This document shows positions 48,704-57,447 of a stretch of DNA of 64,000 nucleotides, one piece after another. The notes beneath the pieces are model-generated. The model searched no databases, had not been told where the DNA came from, and saw only the letters and a program-made list of their open reading frames with translations. Origin of the DNA: Betaproteobacteria bacterium (GTDB lineage Bacteria; Pseudomonadota; Gammaproteobacteria; Burkholderiales; Usitatibacteraceae); contig JADJEZ010000007.1 of assembly GCA_016708825.1 (NCBI GenBank), forward strand, positions 1-64,000, written 5' to 3'. The position numbers and the translations under genes were made by a program. The number at the start of each line of letters is the position of its first letter. Positions within the stretch are counted from its first letter, which is position 1.

Positions 48704-49672
48704 ATGACGAACGCATTTTCGATCACCCTGCGACGCTCGCTTGCCGTGGGCGTCGCGGCCCTGCTGGGCGCTTGCGCCTCGGCACCGAAGAACCACGCGG
48801 CCCTCGACGAAGCCACCGCCGCCTACGAGCGCGCGGCAGGCGATGCGCGGGTCGCGAGAAGCGCGCCGGTGGAACTGCGCCAGGCGCACCAGGCGCTGCA
48901 GGAAGCCCAGGCGGCGCTTCGCGCCGACGAGGACAAGGACGCGGTCGCCCACTTCTCCTATCTCGCGAAGCAGCGGACGGAAATCGCCCTGCAGACCGAC
49001 CGCATCACCCAGGCCGAAGAAGCGATCGCCGATGCGTCGTCGCAGCGCGACCGCATCCTCATCGGCGCGCGCACGCGTGACGCACAGGCCCAGCAGTCGC
49101 TCGCGGAGAAGGCGCGCATCGAAGCCGAGTCGCAGCGCGCCCGGGCCGAAGCGCAAGGTGCCCAGGCGGAGGCCGCGCGCACCGAGGCGATCGCCGCGCG
49201 CAAGCTCGCCGAAGAGCGGCTCGCGCAGGCGACGCGATCGGCGGAACTTGCGAGGGCAGAGCAGGCCCGCACCCAGGCGCTGGAGAAGCAGCTCGTGGCG
49301 CTGAAGGCGAAGGAGACCTCGCGCGGCATGGTGCTCACCCTGGGCGACGTCCTGTTCGACACCGGCAAGGCGCAACTGCATGCGGGTGCGTCGCGCACGA
49401 TCGACCAGCTCGTCGCGTTCCTGAAGGAGAACCCGGAGCGCACGATCCAGATCGAGGGCTACACGGACTCGATGGGCACCCCGGCCCTGAACCAGTCGCT
49501 CTCGGAGCGCCGCGCCGATGCGGTGAAGAACGCGCTCACCGACCGCGGCATCACGGCAGCCCGCCTATCGTCGCGCGGATTCGGCGAGACCAATCCCGTG
49601 GCCGGCAACGATTCAGCGGCCGGTCGCCAGCTCAACCGGCGCGTCGAGATCGTCGTGTCGAAGAAGTCGTGA
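48704..49672 (+). CDS. DUF4398-OmpA domain lipoprotein
   Basis: 322 residues. The signal peptide has a lipobox (LLGAC, Cys about 24), followed by a DUF4398-like helical region (about 30-110: PVELRQAHQALQEAQAALRAD), a long Ala/Arg/Glu-rich coiled coil (about 115-205) and a C-terminal OmpA/MotB peptidoglycan-binding domain (about 210-322: MVLTLGDVLFDTGKAQLHAGA, IEGYTDSMGTPALNQSLSERRADAVKNAL, GRQLNRRVEIVV). It would tether the outer membrane to peptidoglycan, like YiaD/Pal-type proteins. Same direction and short gap after the DUF4398 gene. Confidence 0.9.
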   Translation: MTNAFSITLRRSLAVGVAALLGACASAPKNHAALDEATAAYERAAGDARVARSAPVELRQAHQALQEAQAALRADEDKDAVAHFSYLAKQRTEIALQTDRITQAEEAIADASSQRDRILIGARTRDAQAQQSLAEKARIEAESQRARAEAQGAQAEAARTEAIAARKLAEERLAQATRSAELARAEQARTQALEKQLVALKAKETSRGMVLTLGDVLFDTGKAQLHAGASRTIDQLVAFLKENPERTIQIEGYTDSMGTPALNQSLSERRADAVKNALTDRGITAARLSSRGFGETNPVAGNDSAAGRQLNRRVEIVVSKKS

Positions 49673-49707
49673 GGCGGGCGATTCCCTTTGACCGACAGGA
49701 GAGACCC

Positions 49708-50445
49708 ATGAAGAGACTATTCGCAGCGGCCCTCGGGCTCGCGTTCGCACTGGGCGCCTCGGCGCAGATGCCGGGACTCGGGGACATCCTGAAGGGAGTC
49801 GGGAGCACGGCGGGCACGCAGGCCGGTACGCGCGTGGGCGCTGGCGACGACAAGACGAACGCGGAGGGCATCAAGGAAGCGCTCGCCGTGGGCACGGAGA
49901 ACGCGGTGAAGAGCCTGTCGCAGCCCGACGGCTTCCTCGCCAACCAGGCGGTGAAGATCCTCATGCCCCCGAGCATCCAGAAAGTGGCCGACGTCGCAAG
50001 CAAGGTGGGCTTCCAGCGGCAGGTCGACGAGTTCATCGTCAGCATGAACCGCGCCGCCGAGAAAGCCGCGCCGATGGCGGCGAAGTTCTTCGCCGACGCG
50101 ATACGCGACATGTCGATGGAGGACGTGCGCGGCATCCTCACCGGCGGCGATACGGCCGCGACCGAGTTCTTCAGCCGCAAGACGCGCGACAAGCTCTACG
50201 CCGCTTTCAAGCCGGTGGTCGCGAAAAGCGTCGGCGAGGTGGGCGCGACAAAGAGCTACGCGGACCTGATGGGGCGCTACGAGAGCATTCCCTTCATGGG
50301 CAAGCAATCGGTCGATCTCGACGACTACGTGACGAACAAGGGCCTGGACGGCCTGTTCCACATGGTCGGGGAGGAGGAGAAGAAGATCCGGACCAACCCG
50401 CTGGCACGGACCACGGACCTGCTGAAGACGGTGTTCGGAAAGTAA
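49708..50445 (+). CDS. DUF4197 exported protein
   Basis: 245 residues. The signal peptide (about 1-19) ends LGASA, followed by DUF4197: LGDILKG near the start, IKEALAVGTENAVKSLSQPDGFLANQAVKILMPP, NRAAEKAAPMAAKFFADAIRDMS, and FLAAKT-type ATEFFSRKTRDKL. A periplasmic location is expected; function unknown. AGGAGAG precedes the ATG. A strong terminator follows, ending this five-gene run. Confidence 0.85.
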   Translation: MKRLFAAALGLAFALGASAQMPGLGDILKGVGSTAGTQAGTRVGAGDDKTNAEGIKEALAVGTENAVKSLSQPDGFLANQAVKILMPPSIQKVADVASKVGFQRQVDEFIVSMNRAAEKAAPMAAKFFADAIRDMSMEDVRGILTGGDTAATEFFSRKTRDKLYAAFKPVVAKSVGEVGATKSYADLMGRYESIPFMGKQSVDLDDYVTNKGLDGLFHMVGEEEKKIRTNPLARTTDLLKTVFGK

Positions 50446-50462
50446 GCTATTTGGTGAAGTGA

Positions 50463-50494
50463 CCGGGGCCGGCCGCCGGCCCCGGCTTTTTTTT
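50463..50494 (+). terminator. Rho-independent terminator after the DUF4197 gene
   Basis: A 10-base perfect stem, CCGGGGCCGG / CCGGCCCCGG, with a three- to four-base loop, followed by eight T residues (50487-50494). It is the clearest terminator in the window. Confidence 0.88.
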
Positions 50495-50688
50495 GCCTGC
50501 GGCTGCCTCGCGGAGGGCCTCGCGTCCCGTGCACCGGTATGGTGCGCCGCACAATACCTGCCTTGGCCGGAGGGTGGACGCAGCACGGTTTTTCGGGAAT
50601 AATGCCCGTTTTGTGCAGTGCAGCAATTCCGCCCCGGCAAGGCCGGGCGCCGTTCCGCGGGCTGCACGCCGACACCTCGAGGCAAGCC

Positions 50689-51318
50689 ATGCACTCCAGC
50701 GCCCATTGGCCCGGAAAGGGCCCCGTACTGCTCGCGATCGCCCTCGGGTTCGCGTTCGCCGCACCGCCCCTCATCCGCGAAGCCGCGGAAGGTCCCTTCT
50801 TCGCCTCGTCGGGCGAATCGTTCGCGGCAGCGGTTGCCTCGCGGGCCGCCGAATCGCACGCACTGAAAGCCGCCATTGCGACGCCGGTGGCGGCGAAAGT
50901 ATTGCTGCCCGCCGACGAGTATCGCCGCTACGCGGCCATCGTCGACGCGGCGAGCCGCGCCCATGGCGTGGAGGCGGCCCTGGTCCACGCGGTGATCTTC
51001 GCCGAGTCCTCCTACGACCCCGACGCGCGCTCGCCCGCGGGTGCGGCAGGGCTCATGCAACTCATGCCGGTCACGGCGAAGCACTACGGCGTGAAGGACC
51101 TCTTCGACCCCACGCAGAACATCCAGGGCGGCGTCACGTTCCTGCGCGACCTCCTGCGGCAGTTCAACGGCAATGTGGAACTTGCGCTGGCCGCCTACAA
51201 CGCGGGCAGCACGGCCGTGGTCCGGGCGGGCAACCGCATACCGCCGCTCGCCGAAACCCAGGCCTACGTCCCGAAGGTCATCGACCACTACCGGCGCCTG
51301 CGCGCGATCGAGGGCTGA
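50689..51318 (+). CDS. Lytic transglycosylase (SLT domain)
   Basis: 209 residues. The signal peptide or anchor is at about 10-27 (GPVLLAIALGFAFAAPP). The SLT domain (about 80-205) has the catalytic Glu in HAVIFAESSYDPDARSPAGAAGLMQLMPVTA, the family ES-xx-P-A-SPAGA-GLMQ pattern, and AAYNAG. It cleaves peptidoglycan glycan strands, forming 1,6-anhydro ends, in the periplasm. ATG 50689 places the signal peptide at the N-terminus; earlier in-frame ATGs (50602, 50539) add unlikely leader. Confidence 0.88.
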   Translation: MHSSAHWPGKGPVLLAIALGFAFAAPPLIREAAEGPFFASSGESFAAAVASRAAESHALKAAIATPVAAKVLLPADEYRRYAAIVDAASRAHGVEAALVHAVIFAESSYDPDARSPAGAAGLMQLMPVTAKHYGVKDLFDPTQNIQGGVTFLRDLLRQFNGNVELALAAYNAGSTAVVRAGNRIPPLAETQAYVPKVIDHYRRLRAIEG

Positions 51319-51492
51319 GCGCGCCGGCCGGGCGCCGTCGCACGCGAGCGCCGCCTTGCCGTCGCGCGGTGCTCAACTTCCCGGCCCCGCTTCCGATAAG
51401 TCCTTGCAGGTCAGCGCCCGCGGGTCGGGCGCCTGCGGCTCCAACTCCTCGGGCTTGCGTTCCGGGCCCGCAAACGGTCGTCCACGATCACG

Positions 51493-52815
51493 ATGGCAAC
51501 CGAAACCGACAGCCACTACCTCACGCGCGTCGCCGAACTCGGTGACCGGCGCGAAGTCGTGTCGACGTGCGCCATCCACGGCGAGAACGACATCAAGCTG
51601 GTGGAGAAGGGCACGCGCATCGACAGCACGCTCCTGGAGAAGCTCCTGCGGCACAAGCTGCTGCGACCGATAGACGAGTGCGTCTCGGTGGAGGGTGCCG
51701 TCACGACCTCGGACCTCGCCGGCTTGCTCGAGCAGTGCCTCGAGGCGAATGCCGCCCTCGCGGCCGTGAAGAACGCGTTCGGCTCTTCGCATGCCCTCGG
51801 CGGCCTCGCGGCCCGCGCCGCGCTCGAAACGCCGCTCGCGTTCAAGCTGACCCTCGCGCGCGAATTGAACCCGGCGCACTTCGAACACGCCATCGAAACC
51901 GCGCTGGTCGCCGCCGCGCTTGCGCGCGCTTCGGGCATGCCCGACGACGACGTGGTGGCCGCGCTCGAGGCGGGCTACTTCCACGACATCGGGGAGCTGC
52001 ACCTGGACCCGGCCGTCCTGGGCTTGACGAGGAGCCTCACGGAAGCCGAGCGGCGCCACATCTGTTCGCACCCCGTGATCGCCCACCTGGTCCTGCGGGA
52101 GTTTCCCCGCTACCGTGCCGCGGTCGGCACGGCAGTCCTGCAGCACCACGAAAGGCTCGACGGCAGCGGCTATCCGAAAGGCCTGCGTGGCGACCGGATA
52201 AGCCCCCTGGGCCACGTGCTGATGGTGAGCGAGGTGGCGGCCACGCTGCTGCGCCGCGGCGAGGGCGATCCGCGTGCGCACATCCGGATGGTGCTCGGGC
52301 TCAACCGCCGGAAGTTCTCCGCCGAACTGCTGGCGATCGCCACCCGGTGGCTGGGCGGGGAGATCGGCCCGGATACCGTGGGCAGCGCAGAGCCGCAGGA
52401 CGTCGCCGCGCTGGAAGGCGCGTTCGCCCGCATTTCGGCGATTCTCGGGGACTGGAAGGAGATCCATGGCGATCGCGCGGCAACCGGCGCGCCATCCGAC
52501 GCCTTCGCCGAGCTCGTGGACGGCCGCGTGGCCGCCCTGTCGCACGCCCTCGTGCAGACCGGTTTCGACTGGCGGGTTCCGGAGCAGTTCATGTCCAGCC
52601 TCGGCAGCGGGCCCGAAGCGCGGTACGAAATGGCCGTGCTCGCCCGCGAGACGCAGTGGCAGCTCCGCGAAATCCTTCTCGAGGCGAGGCGCAGCCGCGA
52701 CGGCATTCCGTGCACGAGCCCTGGCATCCGCGCGGCGGTGTCGGGGTGGATCGAGAAGGCCTGCGCGAGCATGGCCGCGGCGCAGGCAGTGGCGCCGGCG
52801 CCGGCCGCGGACTGA
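51493..52815 (+). CDS. HD-GYP domain phosphodiesterase-like protein
   Basis: 440 residues. A DUF3391-like N-terminal region (about 1-130) leads into an HD-GYP domain (about 130-250). The metal motifs FHDIGELHLDP (HD), CSHPVIAHLVL (His) and VLQHHERLDGSGYPKGL (HHE with intact GYP) are all present, as in active cyclic-di-GMP phosphodiesterases. A helical C-terminus of about 180 residues is not recognised. With the GGDEF/EAL protein at the left end, it is the second cyclic-di-GMP turnover gene in the window. Confidence 0.86.
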   Translation: MATETDSHYLTRVAELGDRREVVSTCAIHGENDIKLVEKGTRIDSTLLEKLLRHKLLRPIDECVSVEGAVTTSDLAGLLEQCLEANAALAAVKNAFGSSHALGGLAARAALETPLAFKLTLARELNPAHFEHAIETALVAAALARASGMPDDDVVAALEAGYFHDIGELHLDPAVLGLTRSLTEAERRHICSHPVIAHLVLREFPRYRAAVGTAVLQHHERLDGSGYPKGLRGDRISPLGHVLMVSEVAATLLRRGEGDPRAHIRMVLGLNRRKFSAELLAIATRWLGGEIGPDTVGSAEPQDVAALEGAFARISAILGDWKEIHGDRAATGAPSDAFAELVDGRVAALSHALVQTGFDWRVPEQFMSSLGSGPEARYEMAVLARETQWQLREILLEARRSRDGIPCTSPGIRAAVSGWIEKACASMAAAQAVAPAPAAD

Positions 52816-52918
52816 AAAGGGCCCCGCGCCCCGGCGCCCGGAGCGGCGTATAAAGGGGCGTTGGCGAAAGCCGGCACGGACGCATCATCCGATTGTCCAG
52901 CCTTTGGGGGAGATGACC

Positions 52919-53722
52919 ATGGAAGCCGTCGGAGTGGGACGAAGGGCCGTCGCGATCCTGATCGACATGGTGGTGCTGTTCATCGTCGGCTACCTGATCG
53001 CGCTCGCCACGGGCGCGACGACCAGCGCCGGATTCAATCTCCAGGGCGGGCCGGCCTTTCTCTGGTTCGGCGTGGTCTTCGCGTACTACATCGTCCTCGA
53101 GGCGACTTCCGGCGCCACCCTCGGCAAGCGCGCCATGGGCCTCAAGGTGGTGAAGGAGAGCGGCGAGCCGCTCGACTGGCAAGCCTCCATCGTGCGGAAC
53201 ATCCTGCGCATCGTCGACGGGTTCTTCTTCTACCTGGTCGCGGCGATTGCCGTGTGGGTGTCGAAAAAGCGGCAACGCCTCGGCGACATGGCCGCGCATA
53301 CGATCGTAGTCAGCGCGCGCGCCCTCATCGCCTGCGTCGCAGCGCTCGCCCTGGGCGGCCTGCACCCGCTCGAAAGCGCGGCAGCGACGCCCGGCTACTC
53401 CGACATCGTCGTGTCGGATGCGAAGGGCGGCAAGGCGGCGAGCACGTTCAAGACCCAGACCGGGAAGATCTTCGTGCGCGCGGTATTCTCCGGCGTGAAC
53501 TCCGGGTCCACCGTGAGGAGCGACTGGATCGCGGTAAAAACCCGGGTATCGCCGCCGAACTACAAGATCGACAGCGTGACGCTGAAGGTGGGGCAGCTCG
53601 GGGATTTCGTGGACTTCTTCCTCAGCAGGCCCCATGCGGGCTGGCCCGAGGGCGACTACCGGGTCGCGCTCTTCATCGACGACAAGCCGGCGGGTGAGGC
53701 GAGATTCCGGGTCGTGAAGTAG
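52919..53722 (+). CDS. RDD-family membrane protein with a C-terminal exported domain
   Basis: 267 residues. The RDD domain (about 1-125): GRRAVAILIDMVVLFIVGYLIALA with the family Arg and Asp, IVLEATSGATLGKRAMGLKVV, and RLGDMAAHTIVV. It is followed by another hydrophobic stretch (about 127-145, ALIACVAALALGG) and then a soluble beta-rich domain of about 120 residues (GYSDIVVSDAKGGKAASTFKTQTGKIFVRAVF) with no family I recognise. The start at 52919 has GGGGGAG seven bases upstream; ATG 52913 is less well placed. RDD proteins are membrane proteins of mostly unknown role. Confidence 0.78.
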   Translation: MEAVGVGRRAVAILIDMVVLFIVGYLIALATGATTSAGFNLQGGPAFLWFGVVFAYYIVLEATSGATLGKRAMGLKVVKESGEPLDWQASIVRNILRIVDGFFFYLVAAIAVWVSKKRQRLGDMAAHTIVVSARALIACVAALALGGLHPLESAAATPGYSDIVVSDAKGGKAASTFKTQTGKIFVRAVFSGVNSGSTVRSDWIAVKTRVSPPNYKIDSVTLKVGQLGDFVDFFLSRPHAGWPEGDYRVALFIDDKPAGEARFRVVK

Positions 53723-53731
53723 CCCGGTCGC

Positions 53732-56593
53732 CTACCCGCAGGCCCCCACCCACCCGCAGGCGCTGCAGAAGTCGCAGCCGTCCTTGCGGATGACGGTGAG
53801 GTTGCCGCACTCGCCGCACTTCGCACCCTTCATGAGCGCGGGCTCGTCGCCGCGGCGCGGCGTCTCGAGAATGCCCATCTCCTGCCGCGGGAAACCGTTC
53901 TCGTCGAGGACGCCCAGCATCGAGTAGCGGTGGATCACGAGGCGCGCGAGGTAGGCGACGGTGGAGGACCAGTTCTGCTGCCGGCGCTGGCCGGGGACGA
54001 AGGCCATGAAGTCGCCGAGCGGCTCGCTGTAGTCCAGGAGCTTCCTCAGCTTCATGCCGATCCACGCCGGGTCCATCACGCGCATGTCGAGGGACAAGAG
54101 CTTCGCCAGCCCGTCGAGCGCGCGCGGGTAGTGCCCCGAGAGCCACATCGAGTAGGGGCGCGTGCCGCCGTCGGGCATGTGCATTTCCTTCAGCCCCATC
54201 ACGAACTCCTCGCCGGAGGCGGGGTTGGCGATGTCCACGGTCCAGGCGAGCGTGCCGTCGGTGCCGGTGCGCGGCTCCTCGAGGCTGAACATCGCATCGA
54301 GCAGCGGCGAGGCGCCGGCATCCTGGAAGGCCCGGAGCGCTTCGCAACGCCAGCGCACCACCTGCCCGAGGGCGGAGACCATGCTCGGCACGCGCTTCTT
54401 CTCGCCATGCGGCGGCATGCGCATGTCGAAGCCGTCGTCGCCCACGGTGAGGGCGAGCGAATCGAGCTTCATCTTGAGCCAGGCGCGGTCGTTGGCGCGC
54501 ATGTCCATGGAAAGCGTCTTCGCCACCGCGCCCAGGCCGCGCGGTTGCTCGGCGCCGTTCACCCACACCTCGAACGGGAACGCGTGGTGCGTCTCGTTTT
54601 CCACGTGGCCGATGAAGAGCGCGAACTTGCCCTCGGGGGAATCGACCATGTAGGTCCAGGCCGGGTTGCCGTCGGGCAGCTCCGGGCGGCCGGGCCAGCG
54701 CAGGCTCGCGAGCACCGGCTCGGGCAGCGTCTTGATGGCGAGGCGCCGGTTCATGGCGTCGGCCGGAAGCTCCGCGGCTTTCGCGTTCACTTTCGCCGGT
54801 TCCGTCGAGAGCACGGAGCCCAGCACGCTGTTGGGCCGGTAGGTGGCCAGGCCCTTCAGCCCCGCCTTCCACGCCGAGAGATAGAGCCCCTCGAATTCCG
54901 AGTACGGGTAGTCCTCGGGCACGTTCACGGTCTTCGAGATGCTGGTGTCGATGTAGGGCGCGACCGCGGCCACCATCGCCTTGTGCGCTTCCGCGGAAAT
55001 CTCGAGCGCGGTCACGAACCAGTCGGGCAATTTCGCGTCGTCGCCGTTCATGAACTTGTAGAGGCGGAACGCGTGGTCCTCGACGCGGAACTCCTTGTGG
55101 GTGCCGTCGGCCATGCGCTTCTTCCTCGTGTAGGTCCACGAGAAGGGCGGCTCGATGCCGTTGGAGGCGTTGTCGGCGAAGGCGAGCGAGATCGTGCCCG
55201 TGGGCGCGATGGAAAGCAGGTGCGAATTGCGGATGCCGTGCTTGCGGATCTTGTCCTTCACCTCCTGCGGCAGGCGCGAGGCGAAGTTGCCGCCGGAAAG
55301 ATAGAGGTCGGCGTTGAAGAGCGGGAAGGCGCCGCGCTCGCGGGCCAGCTCCACGCTCGCCTCGTAGGCGCGGTCGCGCAGGTACTCGCTGATCTTCGAG
55401 CCCATGTCGCGCGCCTCGTCCGTGTCGTAGGCCAGGCGCAGCATGAGGAGGGCGTCTCCCAGCCCCGTGAAGCCGAGACCCACGCGGCGCTTGTTGGAGG
55501 CTTCCTTCTTCTGCGCCGGAAGCGGCCAGGGCGTCACGTCGAGCACGTTGTCGAGCATGCGCGTGGAGACGTCGATCACTTTCCCGAACGCCTCGAAGTC
55601 GAAGGCGCAATCGTCCTCGAAAGGCTTCTTCACGAAGCGCGCCACGTCGATGGAACCCAGGCAGCAGCAGCCGTAGGCGGGGAGCGGTTGCTCTCCGCAC
55701 GGGTTCGTGGCCTCGATCGTCTCGCAGTAGTAGAGGTTGTTGTCGCGGTTGATGCGGTCGAGGAACAGGATGCCCGGCTCGGCATGGTCGTAGGTCGAGC
55801 GCATGACCTGGTCCCACAGGTCGCGGGCGCGCACCTTGCGGTACACCCACAGCCCGTCGCCGCGCTGGTAGCCGCCGTTGTCCTTCACTTCCTTCGAGGG
55901 CTCGGCGCGGTGCACCAGCTCCACTTCCCCGTCGTCCTCCACCGCCTTCATGAACGCGTCGGTCACGCCCACGGAGACGTTGAAGTTGGTGAGGTCGCCC
56001 TCGTCCTTGGCGTGGATGAAGCGCTCGATGTCCGGGTGGTCGCAGCGCAGCACGCCCATCTGCGCGCCGCGGCGGGCGCCGGCGGATTCCACCGTCTCGC
56101 AGGACTGGTCGAACACGCGCATGTAGGAGACGGGCCCGCTCGCGCGCGAATTGGTGCCCTTCACCCAGGCGCCCTCGGGGCGGATGGTGGAGAAGTCGTA
56201 GCCCACGCCGCCGCCGCGCCGCATGGTCTCGGCGCTCTCGGCGAGCGCGAGGTAGATGCCGGGGCGGCCGTCGACCAGCTCCGTGATGGAGTCGCCCACG
56301 GGCTGCACGAAGCAGTTGATGAGCGTGGCGGTGAGCGAGGTGCCGGCGGCGGAATTGATGCGCCCGGCGGGGATGAAGCCGTTCTCCTGCGCCTCGAGGA
56401 ACTTGGCTTCCCAGTGCGCGCGGCGATCGTCGTTTTCGTTGGCCGCCAGGGCCTTCGCCACGCGCGCGCGCACTTCCCGGATCGAGGTCTCGCCGTCCTT
56501 GCCGTACTTCTCGACGAGGACTTCGGTGCTGATCTCCTGGGCCGGGAGCCGAGCGATGTCGGCGGCGGTACGGCGGGACTTGGCCACGCTCAT
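53732..56593 (-). CDS. nrdJ: Adenosylcobalamin-dependent (class II) ribonucleotide reductase
   Basis: Reduces ribonucleotides to deoxyribonucleotides using a B12-derived radical, with or without oxygen. 953 residues. Seen: FIPAGRINSAAGT, LINCFVQPVGDS (first redox Cys), MRRGGGVGYDFSTIRPEGA, the active-site NPCGEQPLPAYGCCCLGS, SIAPTGTISLAFADN (effector/substrate loop type), and a C-terminal Cys-rich segment CGECGNLTVIRKDGCDFCSACG that re-reduces the active site or binds zinc. ATG 56593 has AGGGGGA upstream; the ATG at 56617 lies before that site. Divergent from msrA, with two NrdR-like palindromes between. It is the only ribonucleotide reductase in the window and needs a cobalamin supply. Confidence 0.94.
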   Translation of the reverse strand: MSVAKSRRTAADIARLPAQEISTEVLVEKYGKDGETSIREVRARVAKALAANENDDRRAHWEAKFLEAQENGFIPAGRINSAAGTSLTATLINCFVQPVGDSITELVDGRPGIYLALAESAETMRRGGGVGYDFSTIRPEGAWVKGTNSRASGPVSYMRVFDQSCETVESAGARRGAQMGVLRCDHPDIERFIHAKDEGDLTNFNVSVGVTDAFMKAVEDDGEVELVHRAEPSKEVKDNGGYQRGDGLWVYRKVRARDLWDQVMRSTYDHAEPGILFLDRINRDNNLYYCETIEATNPCGEQPLPAYGCCCLGSIDVARFVKKPFEDDCAFDFEAFGKVIDVSTRMLDNVLDVTPWPLPAQKKEASNKRRVGLGFTGLGDALLMLRLAYDTDEARDMGSKISEYLRDRAYEASVELARERGAFPLFNADLYLSGGNFASRLPQEVKDKIRKHGIRNSHLLSIAPTGTISLAFADNASNGIEPPFSWTYTRKKRMADGTHKEFRVEDHAFRLYKFMNGDDAKLPDWFVTALEISAEAHKAMVAAVAPYIDTSISKTVNVPEDYPYSEFEGLYLSAWKAGLKGLATYRPNSVLGSVLSTEPAKVNAKAAELPADAMNRRLAIKTLPEPVLASLRWPGRPELPDGNPAWTYMVDSPEGKFALFIGHVENETHHAFPFEVWVNGAEQPRGLGAVAKTLSMDMRANDRAWLKMKLDSLALTVGDDGFDMRMPPHGEKKRVPSMVSALGQVVRWRCEALRAFQDAGASPLLDAMFSLEEPRTGTDGTLAWTVDIANPASGEEFVMGLKEMHMPDGGTRPYSMWLSGHYPRALDGLAKLLSLDMRVMDPAWIGMKLRKLLDYSEPLGDFMAFVPGQRRQQNWSSTVAYLARLVIHRYSMLGVLDENGFPRQEMGILETPRRGDEPALMKGAKCGECGNLTVIRKDGCDFCSACGWVGACG

Positions 56594-56726
56594 GAGGTAA
56601 TCCCCCTTCTGCTGCACTTCGTTATAGTGAACTCGCCAGCTTCTTGGGCGGGCGGAGTGCCGATTGTCCCCTCGAGCCCCCGGATTGGCATGACCCAGAT
56701 CAAGTGGCCGGCCCTTGGGGGAACCC

Positions 56727-56779
56727 CCACATTTTGTGGTCGCCGGGGCTTTTCTGTCCAGTACTCACAACCTGTTGTG
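56727..56779 (-). promoter_or_regulatory. Two NrdR-box-like palindromes upstream of nrdJ
   Basis: CCACATTTTGTGG (56727-56739) and CACAACCTGTTGTG (56766-56779) have the CACAA/TTGTG half-sites of NrdR boxes and lie about 40 bases apart centre to centre, near four helical turns. NrdR represses ribonucleotide reductase operons. They are 134-186 bases before the nrdJ start and 36-88 bases before msrA, so they could affect either promoter. Confidence 0.45.
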
Positions 56780-56814
56780 GCCGCATTCGCGGCGATTTTT
56801 TCGGGAGAAGCCTG

Positions 56815-57354
56815 ATGGCGATGGAATCGGCGACCCTGGCCGGCGGCTGTTTCTGGTGCCTGGAGGCGGTGTTCGACCAGCTTTCCGGCGTCGAAAGCGT
56901 CGAATCGGGCTACATGGGGGGCGAAACCCCCAACCCGAAGTATGAAGCGATATGCCGCGGCAACACCGGGCACGCGGAAGTGGTCCGGATCGTCTTCGAC
57001 CCGGCGGTCGTCGGCTACCCGGATCTTCTCGACGTCTTCTTCACCATCCACGATCCCACGACCCTCGACCGGCAGGGCAACGACGTGGGCAGCCAGTACC
57101 GCTCGGCGATCTTCTTCCACACGCCGGAGCAGGAGCATGCGGCGCGCGAAGCCATCGCGAAGCGCACCGCCGACAAGCTCTGGCCCAGGCCGATCGTGAC
57201 GCAAGTCACGCCCGCGTCGGCCTTCTGGCCCGCGGAGGACGAGCACCAGGAATATTTCGAGCGCGTGGGCCACCGCAATCCCTACTGCACCATGGTCGTG
57301 GAACCCAAGGTGCAGAAATTCCGCAAGCGCTTCCTCGACCGCCTCAAGAAGTAG
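56815..57354 (+). CDS. msrA: Peptide methionine (S)-S-oxide reductase MsrA
   Basis: Repairs S-epimers of methionine sulfoxide in proteins. 179 residues: the catalytic GGCFWCLEAVF (Cys about 12) near the N-terminus, SGYMGGETPNPKYEAICRGNTGHAEVV, GNDVGSQYRS, and FWPAEDEHQEYF are all family signatures. GGGAGAAG precedes ATG 56815 by four bases. A REP-like element begins at the stop codon. Confidence 0.94.
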   Translation: MAMESATLAGGCFWCLEAVFDQLSGVESVESGYMGGETPNPKYEAICRGNTGHAEVVRIVFDPAVVGYPDLLDVFFTIHDPTTLDRQGNDVGSQYRSAIFFHTPEQEHAAREAIAKRTADKLWPRPIVTQVTPASAFWPAEDEHQEYFERVGHRNPYCTMVVEPKVQKFRKRFLDRLKK

Positions 57355-57388
57355 GGAAGCGTCCCCATTGATGGATGGGGCGCTCCCC
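57354..57388. repeat. REP-like palindromic element, copy set 3
   Basis: GGGAAGCGTCCCC (57354-57366) and GGGGCGCTCCCC (57377-57388), the same G/C core as at 1675 and 8454, between msrA and ubiB. The copies are less perfect than in the other two sets. Confidence 0.55.
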
Positions 57389-57447
57389 TATTAAAGGAGA
57401 GGTGAGTTAAAGGGGAGGCGAGGCCTTGGCGGTAGAATCGCGCTTCC

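Noticed and set aside
56594..56814. Cobalamin riboswitch upstream of nrdJ
   Set aside because: No B12-box-like conserved core was found on the minus strand in this gap; NrdR-like palindromes fit better.
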